Positions 17,006 through 26,241 of a stretch of 64,000 nt of DNA are shown piece after piece (the first letter of the stretch is position 1; each line of letters opens with the position of its first letter). Below the pieces are notes generated by a model. The model was not told the origin of the DNA, did not search any database, and saw only the letters and a list, made by a program, of their open reading frames with translations. This DNA comes from Arthrobacter sp. PAMC25564 (GTDB lineage Bacteria; Actinomycetota; Actinomycetes; Actinomycetales; Micrococcaceae). The DNA lies in the NCBI RefSeq assembly GCF_004798705.1, contig NZ_CP039290.1, positions 2,232,001-2,296,000 on the forward strand, given 5' to 3'. Made by a program: the position numbers and the translations under genes.

Positions 17006-17059
17006 CCGCTACAGTCGCTGCCCGGTAAGCCTGCCCGGTAACCGTGGCCCGAGGCGCGC

Positions 17060-17518
17060 TCAGGCCTCCGAGGGGCTGTTCACCATCGACAGGGCGGCCC
17101 GCTCCAGGTAGTCCCAGAGCGTCCCCTCATACAGCGGCGCCAACTCCAGGGCATCCACCGCGGTGCGCATGTGGTGCAGCCAGCGCTCCTTCGCCTCGGG
17201 CGTGACCCGGAAGGGCTGGTGCCGCATCCGGAGCCGGGGGTGTCCGCGTTCCTCGCCGTAGCTCGTGGGGCCGCCCCAGTACTGCTCCAGGAACATCAGG
17301 AAGCGGCGCTTGGCCGGGCCGAGGTCCGCTTCCGGGTACATGGGCCGCAGCAGCGGGTCCGTCGCGACGCCGTCGTAGAACACGTCGATCAGCTTCACGA
17401 ACGTCTCATGGCCGCCGACGGCGTCGTAGAAATTGTCCGTGTAACCGGGCTGGCTGAACGGGTCATTCTGCATCAGCATTTTGGGCTGCCGGGGTTCCCC
17501 GGCGCTGGGGATCGTCAT
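17060..17518 (-). CDS. glbO: Truncated hemoglobin, group II (trHbO type)
   Basis: The 152-residue globin has FYDAVGGHETF in the first helix, FYDGVATDP with the distal Tyr, the proximal His in RLRMRHQPF (F8) and the group II marker Trp in ERWLHHM (G8). A Met/Pro-rich N-terminal extension of about 20 residues precedes the fold. Such proteins bind O2 or NO and may deliver O2 to respiration or detoxify. A GGAG site is built from the last codons of the upstream mscS-like gene, whose stop lies 2 nt before the ATG, so the two are translationally coupled. Confidence 0.93.
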   Translation of the reverse strand: MTIPSAGEPRQPKMLMQNDPFSQPGYTDNFYDAVGGHETFVKLIDVFYDGVATDPLLRPMYPEADLGPAKRRFLMFLEQYWGGPTSYGEERGHPRLRMRHQPFRVTPEAKERWLHHMRTAVDALELAPLYEGTLWDYLERAALSMVNSPSEA

Positions 17519-17520
17519 GG

Positions 17521-18186
17521 TTATTCTCCGGCCTGTTGCGGGCGTCCGGTGCCGGCGTCGGTGCTGTCCGACGGTTCCTCGGTGGGAGGGATATAGGTGC
17601 CCTGGGAACGGTTGCCGACGCGCAGGATTTCTCCGTTGCGCAGGTACCAGACCGTGCCGTCGTCGGCCCTGACCCGGGTGATCCGCAGGCCCATGGCCTC
17701 GACCGTGCCGACGACCTCGGATGATTCGATGACGTCGCCGATCCCGTACTGGTCCTCGATGGTGATGAAAATGCCGGCCAGGAAGTCCCGGATGAGCTGC
17801 TGGGCGCCGAAGCCGATCGCGACACCAAGGATTCCGACGCTGGTCAGCAGCGGGGCGATGTCCACGTTCAGGTTCTTGAACACATAGATGATGGTGATGA
17901 CGGAGATCAGGACACCGACAATGCTGTTGAGCAGGGAACCGATCGTGTGGGCCCGCTGGACCCGGCGTTCGTGGTCCAAGGCACGCAGGGCCGGTGCCAC
18001 CCAGCGGAAATGCGGCTTCTTGAGGAACTTGGTGCCGGCGGCGACGCGCTTCGTGATCCCGGCGATCAGGAAGGAGGCGACGAGCCAGATGGCGACGCCT
18101 ACCCCAATGCTGATGAGGACACCGGGGACATTGATCACCGAAATATCCGGAGGCGTGATGGGTGTGGTCGAATACGGGCTGTACAT
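17521..18186 (-). CDS. Small-conductance mechanosensitive channel family protein
   Basis: The 221-residue MscS-type protein has membrane helices at about residues 21-45, 86-106 and 112-138. The last contains the pore helix pattern SVGILGVAIGFGAQQLIRDFLAGIFI. The β-domain follows (YGIGDVIE, GTVEAMGLRITRVRADDGTVWYLRNGEI), but the C-terminal αβ-domain is replaced by a short Pro/Thr tail, so it is a minimal channel. It would release solutes on hypo-osmotic shock. It forms an operon with glbO (2-nt gap). AAGGAG lies upstream of ATG 18186 and TAAAGT 8 nt before that site could be its -10 box. Confidence 0.88.
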   Translation of the reverse strand: MYSPYSTTPITPPDISVINVPGVLISIGVGVAIWLVASFLIAGITKRVAAGTKFLKKPHFRWVAPALRALDHERRVQRAHTIGSLLNSIVGVLISVITIIYVFKNLNVDIAPLLTSVGILGVAIGFGAQQLIRDFLAGIFITIEDQYGIGDVIESSEVVGTVEAMGLRITRVRADDGTVWYLRNGEILRVGNRSQGTYIPPTEEPSDSTDAGTGRPQQAGE

Positions 18187-18277
18187 CGGCGGGGGAAGCT
18201 CCTTAAGACTTTAGCTACCTTCCACATTAGCGCCGTCCGGTGGACCCATCCGCATCCTTGTCCCCGCGGTACGCGGC

Positions 18278-18763
18278 TCAGCCCGCCTGCGGATCCACCC
18301 TGGCCGTCGGCTCGTGGAGCACCGGGAAGTTCACGCTCCGGGCGATGAAGCAGAGCTTGTTCGCCTCGGCGTGCAGTTGCTCCAACAGCTCCAAGGCGAC
18401 GGGGGCGGCGACGGTGACGCCGGGTTTCAGCGTGACCGACTCGAACTGGCCGCTGCCGTCCGGGTTGGTCCGCATCAGCCCGGCAGCCTGGTCCTCGTAC
18501 GCCGTCACGATGACGCCGTGCTTCACGGCCACATGCAGGAAGGAGAGCATATGGCATTGGGACAGTGCCGCCAGCAGCAGCTGCTCGGGGTTGTAGCGCT
18601 GACGGTCCCCGTGGAAGGTCGGATCAGCCGAGCCGTGCAACACCGGCAGCCCGGGGATCTCGACGTCGTGGTCCCGTGAATAGCCGCGGTACGACGCCGT
18701 CCCTTCACCCCGGTTCCCCGTCCAGCGGACCGTCAGCACGTAGCGGTGTTCGTCAAGGCTCAT
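18278..18763 (-). CDS. OsmC/YhfA-type peroxiredoxin-like protein
   Basis: The 161-residue protein has the OsmC fold: an N-terminal β-sheet region with VRWTGNRGEGTASYRGY, a helix with LLLAALSQCHMLSFL holding the first reactive Cys, and a second helix with ANKLCFIARSVNFPV holding the second Cys. These two cysteines are the peroxidatic pair in OsmC and Ohr. It likely reduces organic hydroperoxides. The start ATG 18763 follows the pepN stop by 2 nt, so translation is coupled to pepN. Confidence 0.88.
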   Translation of the reverse strand: MSLDEHRYVLTVRWTGNRGEGTASYRGYSRDHDVEIPGLPVLHGSADPTFHGDRQRYNPEQLLLAALSQCHMLSFLHVAVKHGVIVTAYEDQAAGLMRTNPDGSGQFESVTLKPGVTVAAPVALELLEQLHAEANKLCFIARSVNFPVLHEPTARVDPQAG

Positions 18764-18765
18764 GA

Positions 18766-21330
18766 TCAGCCGACGTCGGCCTGGCGGGCCCGCAGGGCGC
18801 GGGCCACGCCGTCGCGGTTCTCGAGCATCATGCGCCGCAGCGCCGTGCTGTCCTCCGGCAGCGAGGCCAGGAATTTGTCCGTGCGGTCCACCGTCTCCTG
18901 CGTGGTCAGCTGCGCCGGGTAAAGCCCGACGACGATCTGCTGGGCCAGGGCGTGCGTGCGGTTCGCCACGATGCCCGGAACGGCCTCGAAATACTTCTCG
19001 GAGTAGGGCTCCAGCAAGGACGTGTCCAGCACCCGGGTGAAGCCGTTCACCGCCGAGCCCTGCAGGGCGTTGGACAGGTCCCCCTTGACCACAATCGATT
19101 CCCACGCCGCGGCCTTCGCCTCCGGGGTGGGGATGGCCGCCGTGGCGAGGGCCGCCGCGTTCTGGCCGTTGGCGGTGTTGTCGTGTTCCAGCTCGGCGTC
19201 GATCTGTTCCTGCCCGGCGCGGCCGCCGGTGACGAGGGAGGCGATCAGTTCCCAGCGCAGGTCCTGGTCCACCGTGAGGCCGTCCAGCGTCAGCGAGCCG
19301 TCCAGCAGGCCGGCGACCGTGTCCAGCTGTCCGGCGCTGCGTGCCAGCAGGGCGTAGGACTTCACGAACTGCAGCTGCGTGTCGGAGCCGGACGCTGCGC
19401 CGGAGGCGAGCTCCCAGAGCCGGTCCGCCGCGGCAACGGCGGTGGCCTCCTTGTGTTCCTCGGCAACGTAGAAGCCCAGCGTGGTGGCCAGCTGCCGGAG
19501 CTGGACCAGGATCACCGAGGAATCGGACTCCTCGGCGATGTTGGCAAGGATCAGTTCCACGTAGCCGCGGGCCGGGGTCTCGCCGTCGCGGGCCGCGTCC
19601 CAGGCCGAGCCCCAGACGAGGGTCCGGGGCAGGCTCTGGCTGAAGTCCTTCAGGTGGGCCGTCGCCGTCAAGAGGGACGCCGGGTCGAGGCGGACCTTGG
19701 CGTAGGCGAGGTCGTCGTCGTTGAGCAGGACCAGGTCCGGGCGCGCGAGCCCGGCCAGCGCCGGAACCTCGGTGCGCTCGCCGTCGACGTCGAGCTCCTC
19801 CCGGTGGACGCGCTCCAGCTTGCCGGCGCCGTTGAGGTTGTAGAAGCCGACGGCGAGCCGGTGCGGCCGGAGGGTGGGCTGGTCCGCGGTTGCCGACTGG
19901 AGGATCGTGAAGGAGCTGATCACGCCGTCCTCCCCGACAGAGAGCTCCGGCGTGAGCGTGTTGACGCCGGAGGTTTCCAGCCAGAGCCGGCCCCACTTGT
20001 CCAGGTCGCGGCCGCTGGCCTTCTCCAGCTCGGCCATCAGCTCGTTGAGCTCGGTGTTCTGCCAGGCGTACTTGCGGAAGTATTCGCGGACGCCGGCCAT
20101 GAATTCGTCCGGCCCCACCCAGGCCACCAGCTGGCGCAGCACCGAGGCTCCCTTGGCGTAGGTGATGCCGTCGAAGTTGACCTCGACGTCCTGCAGGTCG
20201 TTGATCTCGGCGAAGATCGGGTGCGTGGTGGGCAGCTGGTCCTGCCGGTAGGCCCAGGACTTCTCCACGGAGGCGAAGGTGGTCCAGGCGTGGTCGAACT
20301 TCGTGTTCTCCACGGCGGCAAGGTGGGACATGTACTCGGCGAAGGACTCGTTGAGCCACAGGTCGTTCCACCAGCGCATCGTTACGAGGTCACCGAACCA
20401 CATGTGCGCAAGCTCGTGCAGCACCGTGATGGCGCGGCGCTCCACCTGGGCGTCCGTGACCTTGCTGCGGAAGACGTAGCCTTCCAGGATGGTGACGGCG
20501 CCGGCGTTTTCCATGGCACCGGCGTTGAACTCGGGCACGAACAGCTGGTCGTACTTCTCGAACGGGTAAGGGCAGCCGAACTGCGCCTCGTAGAACTCGA
20601 AGCCCTGCCGGGTGAGCTCGAAGATGTTCTCCGCATCGAGGTACTGCATGAGGGACTTGCGGGCAAAGAGGCCCAGCGGCGTGACTCGGCCCTCGGCGGA
20701 GGTCACCTCGCTGCGGACGGACTGGTACGGTCCGGCGATCAGGGCGGTTACGTAGGAGGAAATCCTGGGCGTAGGGGCGAAATCCCACACGGAGCGGGCG
20801 CCGCCGTCGGTACCCGGAGTGGTCCCGACCGGTGCCGGGGTGGGGGAATTGGACACGACGTCCCAATGCGCGGGCGCCGTCACGGCGAAGGTGAAGCTGG
20901 CCTTGAGGTCGGGCTGTTCGAAGACGGCGAACATCCGCCGGGCGTCCGGGACCTCGAACTGGGTGTACAGGTAGACCTCGTTGTCCACCGGATCCACAAA
21001 GCGGTGCAGGCCCTCGCCGGTGTTCATGTAGGGGGCTTCGGCCACGATCAGCAGCTCGTTCGCCGCGGCGAGTCCCGGCAGCTGGATGCGGACACCGTCG
21101 GAGACCTCGGCCGGATCCAGCTCGCGGCCGTTCAGGGTCACGCTCTGCACGGCATGGGTGACGGCGTCGATAAACGTCGAGGACCCCGGCTTTGCCGTGA
21201 ACTTGACGGCCGTGGTGGAGCCGAAGACCTTCTCGCCCCGGGTCAGGTCCAGGCTGACTTCATAGGATTCGACGGCGATCAGGGCTGCGCGCTCGCGGGC
21301 TTCGGTGCGTGTCAGGTTCATACCGGGCAA
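18766..21330 (-). CDS. pepN: Aminopeptidase N (M1 family)
   Basis: The 854-residue M1 metallopeptidase has the exopeptidase motif GAMEN near residue 275 and the zinc site HELAHMWFGD with the downstream NESFAEY Glu at about 310-340. A C-terminal ERAP1-like helical domain of about 400 residues follows. It removes N-terminal residues from peptides in the cytosol. I chose TTG 21330: GGAGG (complement of 21337-21341) is 6 nt upstream, while the nearby ATG 21321 would be 15 nt away. It forms an operon with the OsmC-like gene and is divergent from the DUF1648 gene. Confidence 0.95.
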   Translation of the reverse strand: MPGMNLTRTEARERAALIAVESYEVSLDLTRGEKVFGSTTAVKFTAKPGSSTFIDAVTHAVQSVTLNGRELDPAEVSDGVRIQLPGLAAANELLIVAEAPYMNTGEGLHRFVDPVDNEVYLYTQFEVPDARRMFAVFEQPDLKASFTFAVTAPAHWDVVSNSPTPAPVGTTPGTDGGARSVWDFAPTPRISSYVTALIAGPYQSVRSEVTSAEGRVTPLGLFARKSLMQYLDAENIFELTRQGFEFYEAQFGCPYPFEKYDQLFVPEFNAGAMENAGAVTILEGYVFRSKVTDAQVERRAITVLHELAHMWFGDLVTMRWWNDLWLNESFAEYMSHLAAVENTKFDHAWTTFASVEKSWAYRQDQLPTTHPIFAEINDLQDVEVNFDGITYAKGASVLRQLVAWVGPDEFMAGVREYFRKYAWQNTELNELMAELEKASGRDLDKWGRLWLETSGVNTLTPELSVGEDGVISSFTILQSATADQPTLRPHRLAVGFYNLNGAGKLERVHREELDVDGERTEVPALAGLARPDLVLLNDDDLAYAKVRLDPASLLTATAHLKDFSQSLPRTLVWGSAWDAARDGETPARGYVELILANIAEESDSSVILVQLRQLATTLGFYVAEEHKEATAVAAADRLWELASGAASGSDTQLQFVKSYALLARSAGQLDTVAGLLDGSLTLDGLTVDQDLRWELIASLVTGGRAGQEQIDAELEHDNTANGQNAAALATAAIPTPEAKAAAWESIVVKGDLSNALQGSAVNGFTRVLDTSLLEPYSEKYFEAVPGIVANRTHALAQQIVVGLYPAQLTTQETVDRTDKFLASLPEDSTALRRMMLENRDGVARALRARQADVG

Positions 21331-21465
21331 AGTTGGCCTCCAGAAAAGGATAGAAACAGTGAAGTCGATACTTTGAAATTATTCTTTCACGCTTCGGGCC
21401 GCTGGCAAGTTGTGCGGATCACAACAATCCTCATCAGCGCAAGCGCACCGGGGTAGCGTTGGAGT

Positions 21466-22467
21466 ATGGGAAACTTCCGGGATTCTGTGGACGTCAGGGC
21501 CCTGCGCTTTGCAGTGGGGTTCCCGGTGATGCTGGCTGCCGGCTTCACCGTCTGCGCCTTCCTGGTCCGGTCCGACTTGCCGGAGCCGCTGGCCGTCCGC
21601 TGGACCGGGAACGGGGCCGCGGATTTTGCGCCGTTCGGTGCCGTCGTGGGGAGCGGTGCGGCGCTGATCGTGCTGATCGGCTGGGCCGTGTTGCTGCAGG
21701 CCGTACCGCTGTCCCGTCCGGCGCTGATGCGCCGCATCATGATGGGGGCCGGCCTGGCCCTGAGCCTCTTTGTCACCACTGTCCTCGCCGCCGTGCTGGT
21801 GGGCCAGTTGGGCCTGGACAACGCGCGGGACGCCCGGGTGGACGTGTCCGTCCTGGCCATGGGCAGCGGGGCGGCCCTGGGTCTCGGGGTTGTCATGGGG
21901 TTTGTGTTCAAAGCGGATGAACGCTGGTCGGTCGACGATGACCAGGCCATGCGGGAGGCGCTGGAACGCGAACAGGATCCCGAGCTGGCCCGGGACTCCG
22001 TCAGCCTGTGGGTCCACGCCCGCAGCTCGGTCTTTGTCATGATCGGCATCGCGACGCTGTTGCCCGCGGCCCTGCTCACCATCGCCGTGCCGTGGCTGGC
22101 TGCGCTTTTGGTGGCCATAGCGCTGCTGGCCGCGGCGTTCCTGGTCGCCCGCATCCGGGTGGACCGGAGCGGGTTCCGCGTGTTCGCGGCGGGATTCGTG
22201 CGGGTGATGGACGTGCCCGCCGCGGCGATCGACGCCGCGACGCCGAAGGAAGTCAGGGCCGCCGATTACGGCGGCTGGGGCTACCGGAGCCACGGCGCCA
22301 CAACGGCCCTGCTGGTCAGCAGCGGCCCGGCCGTCGTCGTCGACCGTTCCGACGGGCGGCACCTGACGGTGAGCGGCGGAAGCATCGCCGCGGCCGACAA
22401 CATCGCGCAGGTCCTGTCCCGGGTGGCGGCCCGCGCCCGCCGCAACGGCGAAGCTGCGGATCTGTGA
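21466..22467 (+). CDS. DUF1648-type multi-span membrane protein
   Basis: The 333-residue protein begins with a DUF1648-like unit: a membrane helix at about 14-35 followed by LPEPLAVRWTGNGAADFAPFG, where the P-x-HW/RW pattern is typical. About six membrane helices are visible (14-35, 57-78, 89-112, 125-146, 187-205, 206-228). A soluble C-terminal domain (230-333) contains the basic VARIRVDRSGFRV strand. DUF1648 proteins such as SdpI give immunity to toxins in Bacillus, but actinobacterial members have no assigned role. TAGCGT (21454-21459) ends 6 nt before ATG, a leaderless signature. Confidence 0.78.
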   Translation: MGNFRDSVDVRALRFAVGFPVMLAAGFTVCAFLVRSDLPEPLAVRWTGNGAADFAPFGAVVGSGAALIVLIGWAVLLQAVPLSRPALMRRIMMGAGLALSLFVTTVLAAVLVGQLGLDNARDARVDVSVLAMGSGAALGLGVVMGFVFKADERWSVDDDQAMREALEREQDPELARDSVSLWVHARSSVFVMIGIATLLPAALLTIAVPWLAALLVAIALLAAAFLVARIRVDRSGFRVFAAGFVRVMDVPAAAIDAATPKEVRAADYGGWGYRSHGATTALLVSSGPAVVVDRSDGRHLTVSGGSIAAADNIAQVLSRVAARARRNGEAADL

Positions 22468-22560
22468 CGACGGCGCCCTAGTACGCTTGGAACAGCCCCC
22501 AACCGCAGCCCGGCAGCCCCGAACCCGAAACAGCCGGAGCCCCAACTGAACGGATACGCC

Positions 22561-23055
22561 GTGACCACCTCCACCGATTTCCCGCGCGTGCACATCGCCA
22601 CCGACCACGCCGGCATGGAACTCAGCGCCCACCTCGTCAGCCACCTGGGCGCCAAGGGCTACGACGTGGTCGACCACGGGCCCAAGGCCTACGACGCGCA
22701 GGACGACTACCCGTCCTTCTGCATCAACGCCGCCCGCGCCGTCGTGGCCGACCAGGAAGCCGGCACCAACGCCCTCGGCATCGTTCTCGGAGGCTCCGGC
22801 AACGGCGAGCAGATCGCGGCCAACAAGGTCAAGGGCGTCCGCGCGGCCCTGGCTTGGAACCTCTCCACGGCCAGGCTGGCCCGCGAGCACAACGACGCCA
22901 ACGTCGTCGCCGTCGGCGGCCGCCAGCACAGCGTGGACGAGGCGACCGCCATCATCGAAGCCTTCCTCACCGAGCCCTTCAGCAACGACGAGCGCCACGT
23001 CCGCCGGATCGGCAAGATCGCCACGTACGAGCGCACCGGCGAGGTCGTCGAGTAG
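22561..23055 (+). CDS. rpiB: Ribose-5-phosphate isomerase B
   Basis: The 164-residue protein has the RpiB fold with IATDHAGMELS at the N-terminus and the phosphate loop LGGSGNGEQIAANKV. The E. coli enzyme uses Cys in a CGTG loop as the base; here the loop is GGSGNGE, matching the mycobacterial type that uses Glu (the GE pair) instead. It interconverts ribose-5-P and ribulose-5-P in the pentose phosphate pathway. The start is GTG 22561. Its last base overlaps the GTG of nei2, so the two are coupled. Confidence 0.94.
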   Translation: MTTSTDFPRVHIATDHAGMELSAHLVSHLGAKGYDVVDHGPKAYDAQDDYPSFCINAARAVVADQEAGTNALGIVLGGSGNGEQIAANKVKGVRAALAWNLSTARLAREHNDANVVAVGGRQHSVDEATAIIEAFLTEPFSNDERHVRRIGKIATYERTGEVVE

Positions 23056-23981
23056 TGCCCGAAGGGCATTCGGTCCACCGGCTGGCGCGCCAGTTCGGCG
23101 ACGTCCTTGCGGGGGAGCGCCTCGCGGTTTCCAGTCCGCAGGGCAGGTTCGCCCAGGGAGCGACGCTGCTGGACGGCTACACCCTCACCGGCGCCGTCGC
23201 GCATGGAAAGCATCTGTTCCTGGACTTCGAGCACGGCCTGGTGCTCCACGTCCATCTGGGCCTCTACGGCGCCTGGGACTTCGGCGGCGACGCCACCTTC
23301 CGCGGGGCCTCCAGCATCGGCGCGCCGCGCAAGGTGGGGGAGCGGGAGGTCTACGACGACGGCGAGGCTGACACCTTGATGCCCGCCTACGCCGGGCCGC
23401 CCGCGCCGGTCGGCGCCGTCCGCGTGCGGCTCGCCAGCGGCCACGGCTGGGCCGATCTCCGCGGTGCCACGACGTGTGAAGCCATCACGGAGGCGGAAGC
23501 CGCGGCCGTGGTGGCCCGGCTGGGACCGGATCCGCTGCGTAACCTTCCCGGTGACCGGGACGGCTTCGTAGCCGGGATGCTGGCCCGGCGCACGCCGGTC
23601 GCTGCGCTGCTGATGGACCAGAAACTGATTGCGGGCGTGGGGAATGTGTACCGCGCCGAACTGCTGTTCCGGCAGCGGCTGGACCCGTGGCTGCCGGGGG
23701 CGGCGCTGCCCGCCGAGGCGGCGCGGCTGCTCTGGGATGACACCGTGGCGATGATGTCCGACGGCGTCCGCGACGGCCGGATCGTCACCACTCCGCCGCG
23801 CTATTGGAGCGCGCCCGACGGCGGGCCAGGTGAGTCCGGCGGCGGGTTGCCAGCCCCGGGCGATGCCCACTTCGTCTACCGGCGGCAGGGCCTCGACTGC
23901 CGGGACTGCGGAACCACGATCGCCCTGACGGAGTTGGGGGCCCGGAAACTCTACTGGTGTCCGGCCTGCCAGCAGGGGTGA
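23055..23981 (+). CDS. nei2: Fpg/Nei-family DNA glycosylase (Nei2-like)
   Basis: The 308-residue enzyme begins PEGHSV after the initiator, giving the catalytic Pro and Glu at the mature N-terminus. It has the H2TH region around LLMDQKLIAGVGNVYRAELLF and a C-terminal zinc finger with Cys pairs CRDC and CPAC 16 residues apart. PEGHS marks the mycobacterial Nei2 group, which removes oxidised pyrimidines and nicks the strand by β,δ-elimination. The GTG start overlaps the rpiB stop by one base. It is the last gene before a 250-bp stretch leading to the tRNA-Gly terminator (23982-24200 holds nothing I can name). Confidence 0.92.
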   Translation: MPEGHSVHRLARQFGDVLAGERLAVSSPQGRFAQGATLLDGYTLTGAVAHGKHLFLDFEHGLVLHVHLGLYGAWDFGGDATFRGASSIGAPRKVGEREVYDDGEADTLMPAYAGPPAPVGAVRVRLASGHGWADLRGATTCEAITEAEAAAVVARLGPDPLRNLPGDRDGFVAGMLARRTPVAALLMDQKLIAGVGNVYRAELLFRQRLDPWLPGAALPAEAARLLWDDTVAMMSDGVRDGRIVTTPPRYWSAPDGGPGESGGGLPAPGDAHFVYRRQGLDCRDCGTTIALTELGARKLYWCPACQQG

Positions 23982-24202
23982 TGGAGAAGGACACCGGTGG
24001 CGGGCAACCGGGAAGGAGTGCGACGCCTCCTCCGGACATGCCCCACGCCGGGGCTGGCGAATGGACATATTCCGGTGATGCCCGCTCCCGGGCGCGAAGG
24101 CTGGGCATGTCCCCCCGGCGAGGAGAAGCCTGGACCTGAAACCCCGTCGAACGAGCCAAAATCACCACTAGACACAGTCCTGAAAAATGGAGACACAAAA
24201 AA

Positions 24203-24225
24203 GCCCCTCAGCGGAGGGGCTTTTT
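24203..24225 (-). terminator. Bidirectional terminator by tRNA-Gly
   Basis: A 7-bp GCCCCTC/GAGGGGC stem with a 4-nt loop is flanked by A6 on the left and T5 on the right, so it works in both directions. On the minus strand it follows the tRNA-Gly 3' end after 12 nt. On the plus strand it could end rpiB-nei2. Confidence 0.9.
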
Positions 24226-24237
24226 CGTATTCTGTCC

Positions 24238-24311
24238 TGGAGGGGACGACGGGAATCGAACCCGCATCATCAGTTTGGAAGACTGAGGCTTTACCACTAA
24301 GCTACGTCCCC
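24238..24311 (-). tRNA. tRNA-Gly (anticodon TCC)
   Basis: The complement gives acceptor GGGGACG/CGTCCCC, discriminator T and an encoded CCA (24238-24240 on the complement). The anticodon stem is TCAGT/ACTGA around CTTCCAA, reading GGA/GGG. It is the only tRNA in this window with an encoded CCA. Confidence 0.96.
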
Positions 24312-24465
24312 GGGAATCTGCCGGTGCACCTGTTCCGGTGGACCAGGCTGATCGGGAAGACTTCCGGGCGGCTGTTGAAGCCGGATACAACTAAACCCAA
24401 TTCAGTGCCCCAGTGTCAAATGTGCAAATCGGCACCGTATGACCGTAGACTGTTCTGTGCACTTA

Positions 24466-24540
24466 CGGGGTGTAGCTCAGCTTGGCTAGAGCGCCTGCTT
24501 TGGGAGCAGGAAGTCGCAGGTTCAAATCCTGTCACCCCGA
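24466..24540 (+). tRNA. tRNA-Pro (anticodon TGG)
   Basis: The acceptor is CGGGGTG/CACCCCG with discriminator A. The anticodon stem is CCTGC/GCAGG around TTTGGGA, and the T-arm has GGTTCAAATCC. CCA is not encoded. It lies 67 nt upstream of tig on the same strand; no terminator is visible between them. Confidence 0.96.
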
Positions 24541-24607
24541 CTCTGCGAGTCCTGCCAGAACGTGGCAATGCAGAACCCCATCCCCCCAAGCCAGGAGTAC
24601 TTAGACT

Positions 24608-26017
24608 GTGAAGAGCGCTGTCGAGAACCTCACCCCCACGCGGGTCAAGCTCAATGTTGAGGTCCCCTTTGAGGAATTGAAGCCCAGCATCGCAGAGGCA
24701 TACAAGACTGTTGCTTCGCAGATCCAGGTCCCCGGTTTCCGCAAGGGCAAGGTCCCCTCCAAGCTCATTGACCAGCGCGTTGGCCGTGGCTACGTCCTGG
24801 AGACTGCCATCAACGAAGGCCTCAACGGCTGGTACCAGGCGGCTGTCCAGGAAACCGGCATCCGTCCGCTGAGCCGTCCCGAGGTCGAAATCACCGAGGT
24901 CCCGGACCCGTCCGCCACCGACGGCGAACTCAAGTTCCACGCCGAGGTTGACGTCCGACCGGAGATCGAACTCCCGGACTACGAGGGCATCAAGGTTGAG
25001 GTTGCCGCAGCAGAGTCCTCCGACGCCGACGTCGACAAGGCCCTTGACGAGCTCCGCGGCCGTTTCGGCACGCTGAAGTCCGTTGACCGCCCGGCCGCCG
25101 ACAAGGACTTCCTGACGATCGACATCGCTGCATCCATCGACGACACCGAGGTCGACTCCGCATCCGGTCTGTCCTACCAGGTCGGCGCCGGCACCATGCT
25201 TGAAGGCCTCGACGAAGCCGTCACCGGCCTCAGCGCAGACGAAGACGCCATCTTCGATACCACCCTCGTGGGCGGCGAGCACGCCGGCGAGGCGGCCCAG
25301 GTCAAGGTCGTCGTCAAGTCCGTCAAGGAGCGCGAACTGCCCGAGGCCGACGATGACTTCGCCCAGCTCGCCTCCGAGTTCGACACCCTGGCCGAGCTCC
25401 GCGAGGACCTCGCCAAGCAGGCCGCCGAGTCCAAGGTCGTCGAGCAGGGCGTTGAGGCCCGCGACAAGGTCCTCGACAAGCTCGTCGAGCTCGTTGAGGT
25501 CCCCGTTCCGGATTCCGTCGTCGAAGAGCAGCTCGAGCAGCACTTCAAGGCCGAGAACTCCCACGGTGAAGAAGAGCACGACACCGAAGAGCACCGCGCC
25601 GAGGTCAAGGCCAACACCGCGCGTGCCTTCCAGAACGAGATCATCCTCGACGCCATCGCGGACAAGGAAGAAGTCAACGTCAGCCAGAACGAGCTGATCG
25701 ACTACATCGTCAGCACCGCCAGCCAGTACGGCATGGACCCGAACCAGTTCGCCCAGATCATCGATCAGAGCGGCCAGGTCCCCATGATGGTTTCCGAGGT
25801 GCGCCGCCGCAAGGCACTGGCCGTCGTCCTGGGCAAGGCCGAGGTGACGGACTCTGAGGGCAACAAGGTTGACCTCAGCGAATTCGTCCGCCCCGGCGGC
25901 GACGAGGCTCCCGCTGAAGCGGCAACCGCCGACGAGGAAACCGCCGCCGCCACCACTGCCGAGCAAGCCGCCACGGACTCCACGCCGAGCGATGACCCGG
26001 CAGCAGTGAAGTTCTAA
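24608..26017 (+). CDS. tig: Trigger factor
   Basis: The 469-residue chaperone has the ribosome-binding signature GFRKGKVP near residue 44, a central FKBP-like PPIase domain (about 150-240, FLTIDI...[12 protein letters not shown]) and a long helical C-terminal domain. The Ala/Thr/Glu-rich tail of about 40 residues (425-465) is longer than in E. coli and typical of actinobacteria. It binds nascent chains at L23. The start is GTG 24608 with CCAGGAG upstream. It heads the tig-clpP1-clpP2-clpX block, but a strong terminator separates it from clpP1. Confidence 0.97.
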   Translation: MKSAVENLTPTRVKLNVEVPFEELKPSIAEAYKTVASQIQVPGFRKGKVPSKLIDQRVGRGYVLETAINEGLNGWYQAAVQETGIRPLSRPEVEITEVPDPSATDGELKFHAEVDVRPEIELPDYEGIKVEVAAAESSDADVDKALDELRGRFGTLKSVDRPAADKDFLTIDIAASIDDTEVDSASGLSYQVGAGTMLEGLDEAVTGLSADEDAIFDTTLVGGEHAGEAAQVKVVVKSVKERELPEADDDFAQLASEFDTLAELREDLAKQAAESKVVEQGVEARDKVLDKLVELVEVPVPDSVVEEQLEQHFKAENSHGEEEHDTEEHRAEVKANTARAFQNEIILDAIADKEEVNVSQNELIDYIVSTASQYGMDPNQFAQIIDQSGQVPMMVSEVRRRKALAVVLGKAEVTDSEGNKVDLSEFVRPGGDEAPAEAATADEETAAATTAEQAATDSTPSDDPAAVKF

Positions 26018-26039
26018 CACTCCCTGCTCCGGCAGCCTG

Positions 26040-26078
26040 CGCAGCCCCTGGATCACTGATCCGGGGGCTGCGTCTTTT
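26040..26078 (+). terminator. Rho-independent terminator after tig
   Basis: A 9-bp outer stem (26040-26048 with 26064-26072) and a 5-bp inner stem (26050-26054 with 26058-26062) meet at one T·G position, followed by TCTTTT. It is one of the best classical terminators in the window. Confidence 0.92.
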
Positions 26079-26241
26079 AAGCCGTTGCCTGGCCCGCAGG
26101 CCTGCCCCGGCAATCGTGCGCCGTCAGCGAACAGCCCCGCGCCTGAGCACAAAGCGGCTGGGAAAACCGTTAGTGTCCAAGTAGGAAAGTTCAGTGATGC
26201 CGTCAAGTGGCGTCACCGTCGCCAGTGAGAGGTAAGTACAT

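Noticed and set aside
18952..21456. An open frame of 834 codons antisense to pepN, and similar ones opposite valS (33036-34877), ileS/folC (40509-42764) and obg (50461-52629)
   Set aside because: Such frames arise from high third-position GC; their products have no domain, are biased in Ala, Gly, Arg and Val, and the sense genes are certain.
18766..22467. DUF1648 gene as toxin immunity in a bacteriocin locus
   Set aside because: No toxin-like small gene or exporter lies nearby; neighbours are housekeeping genes.
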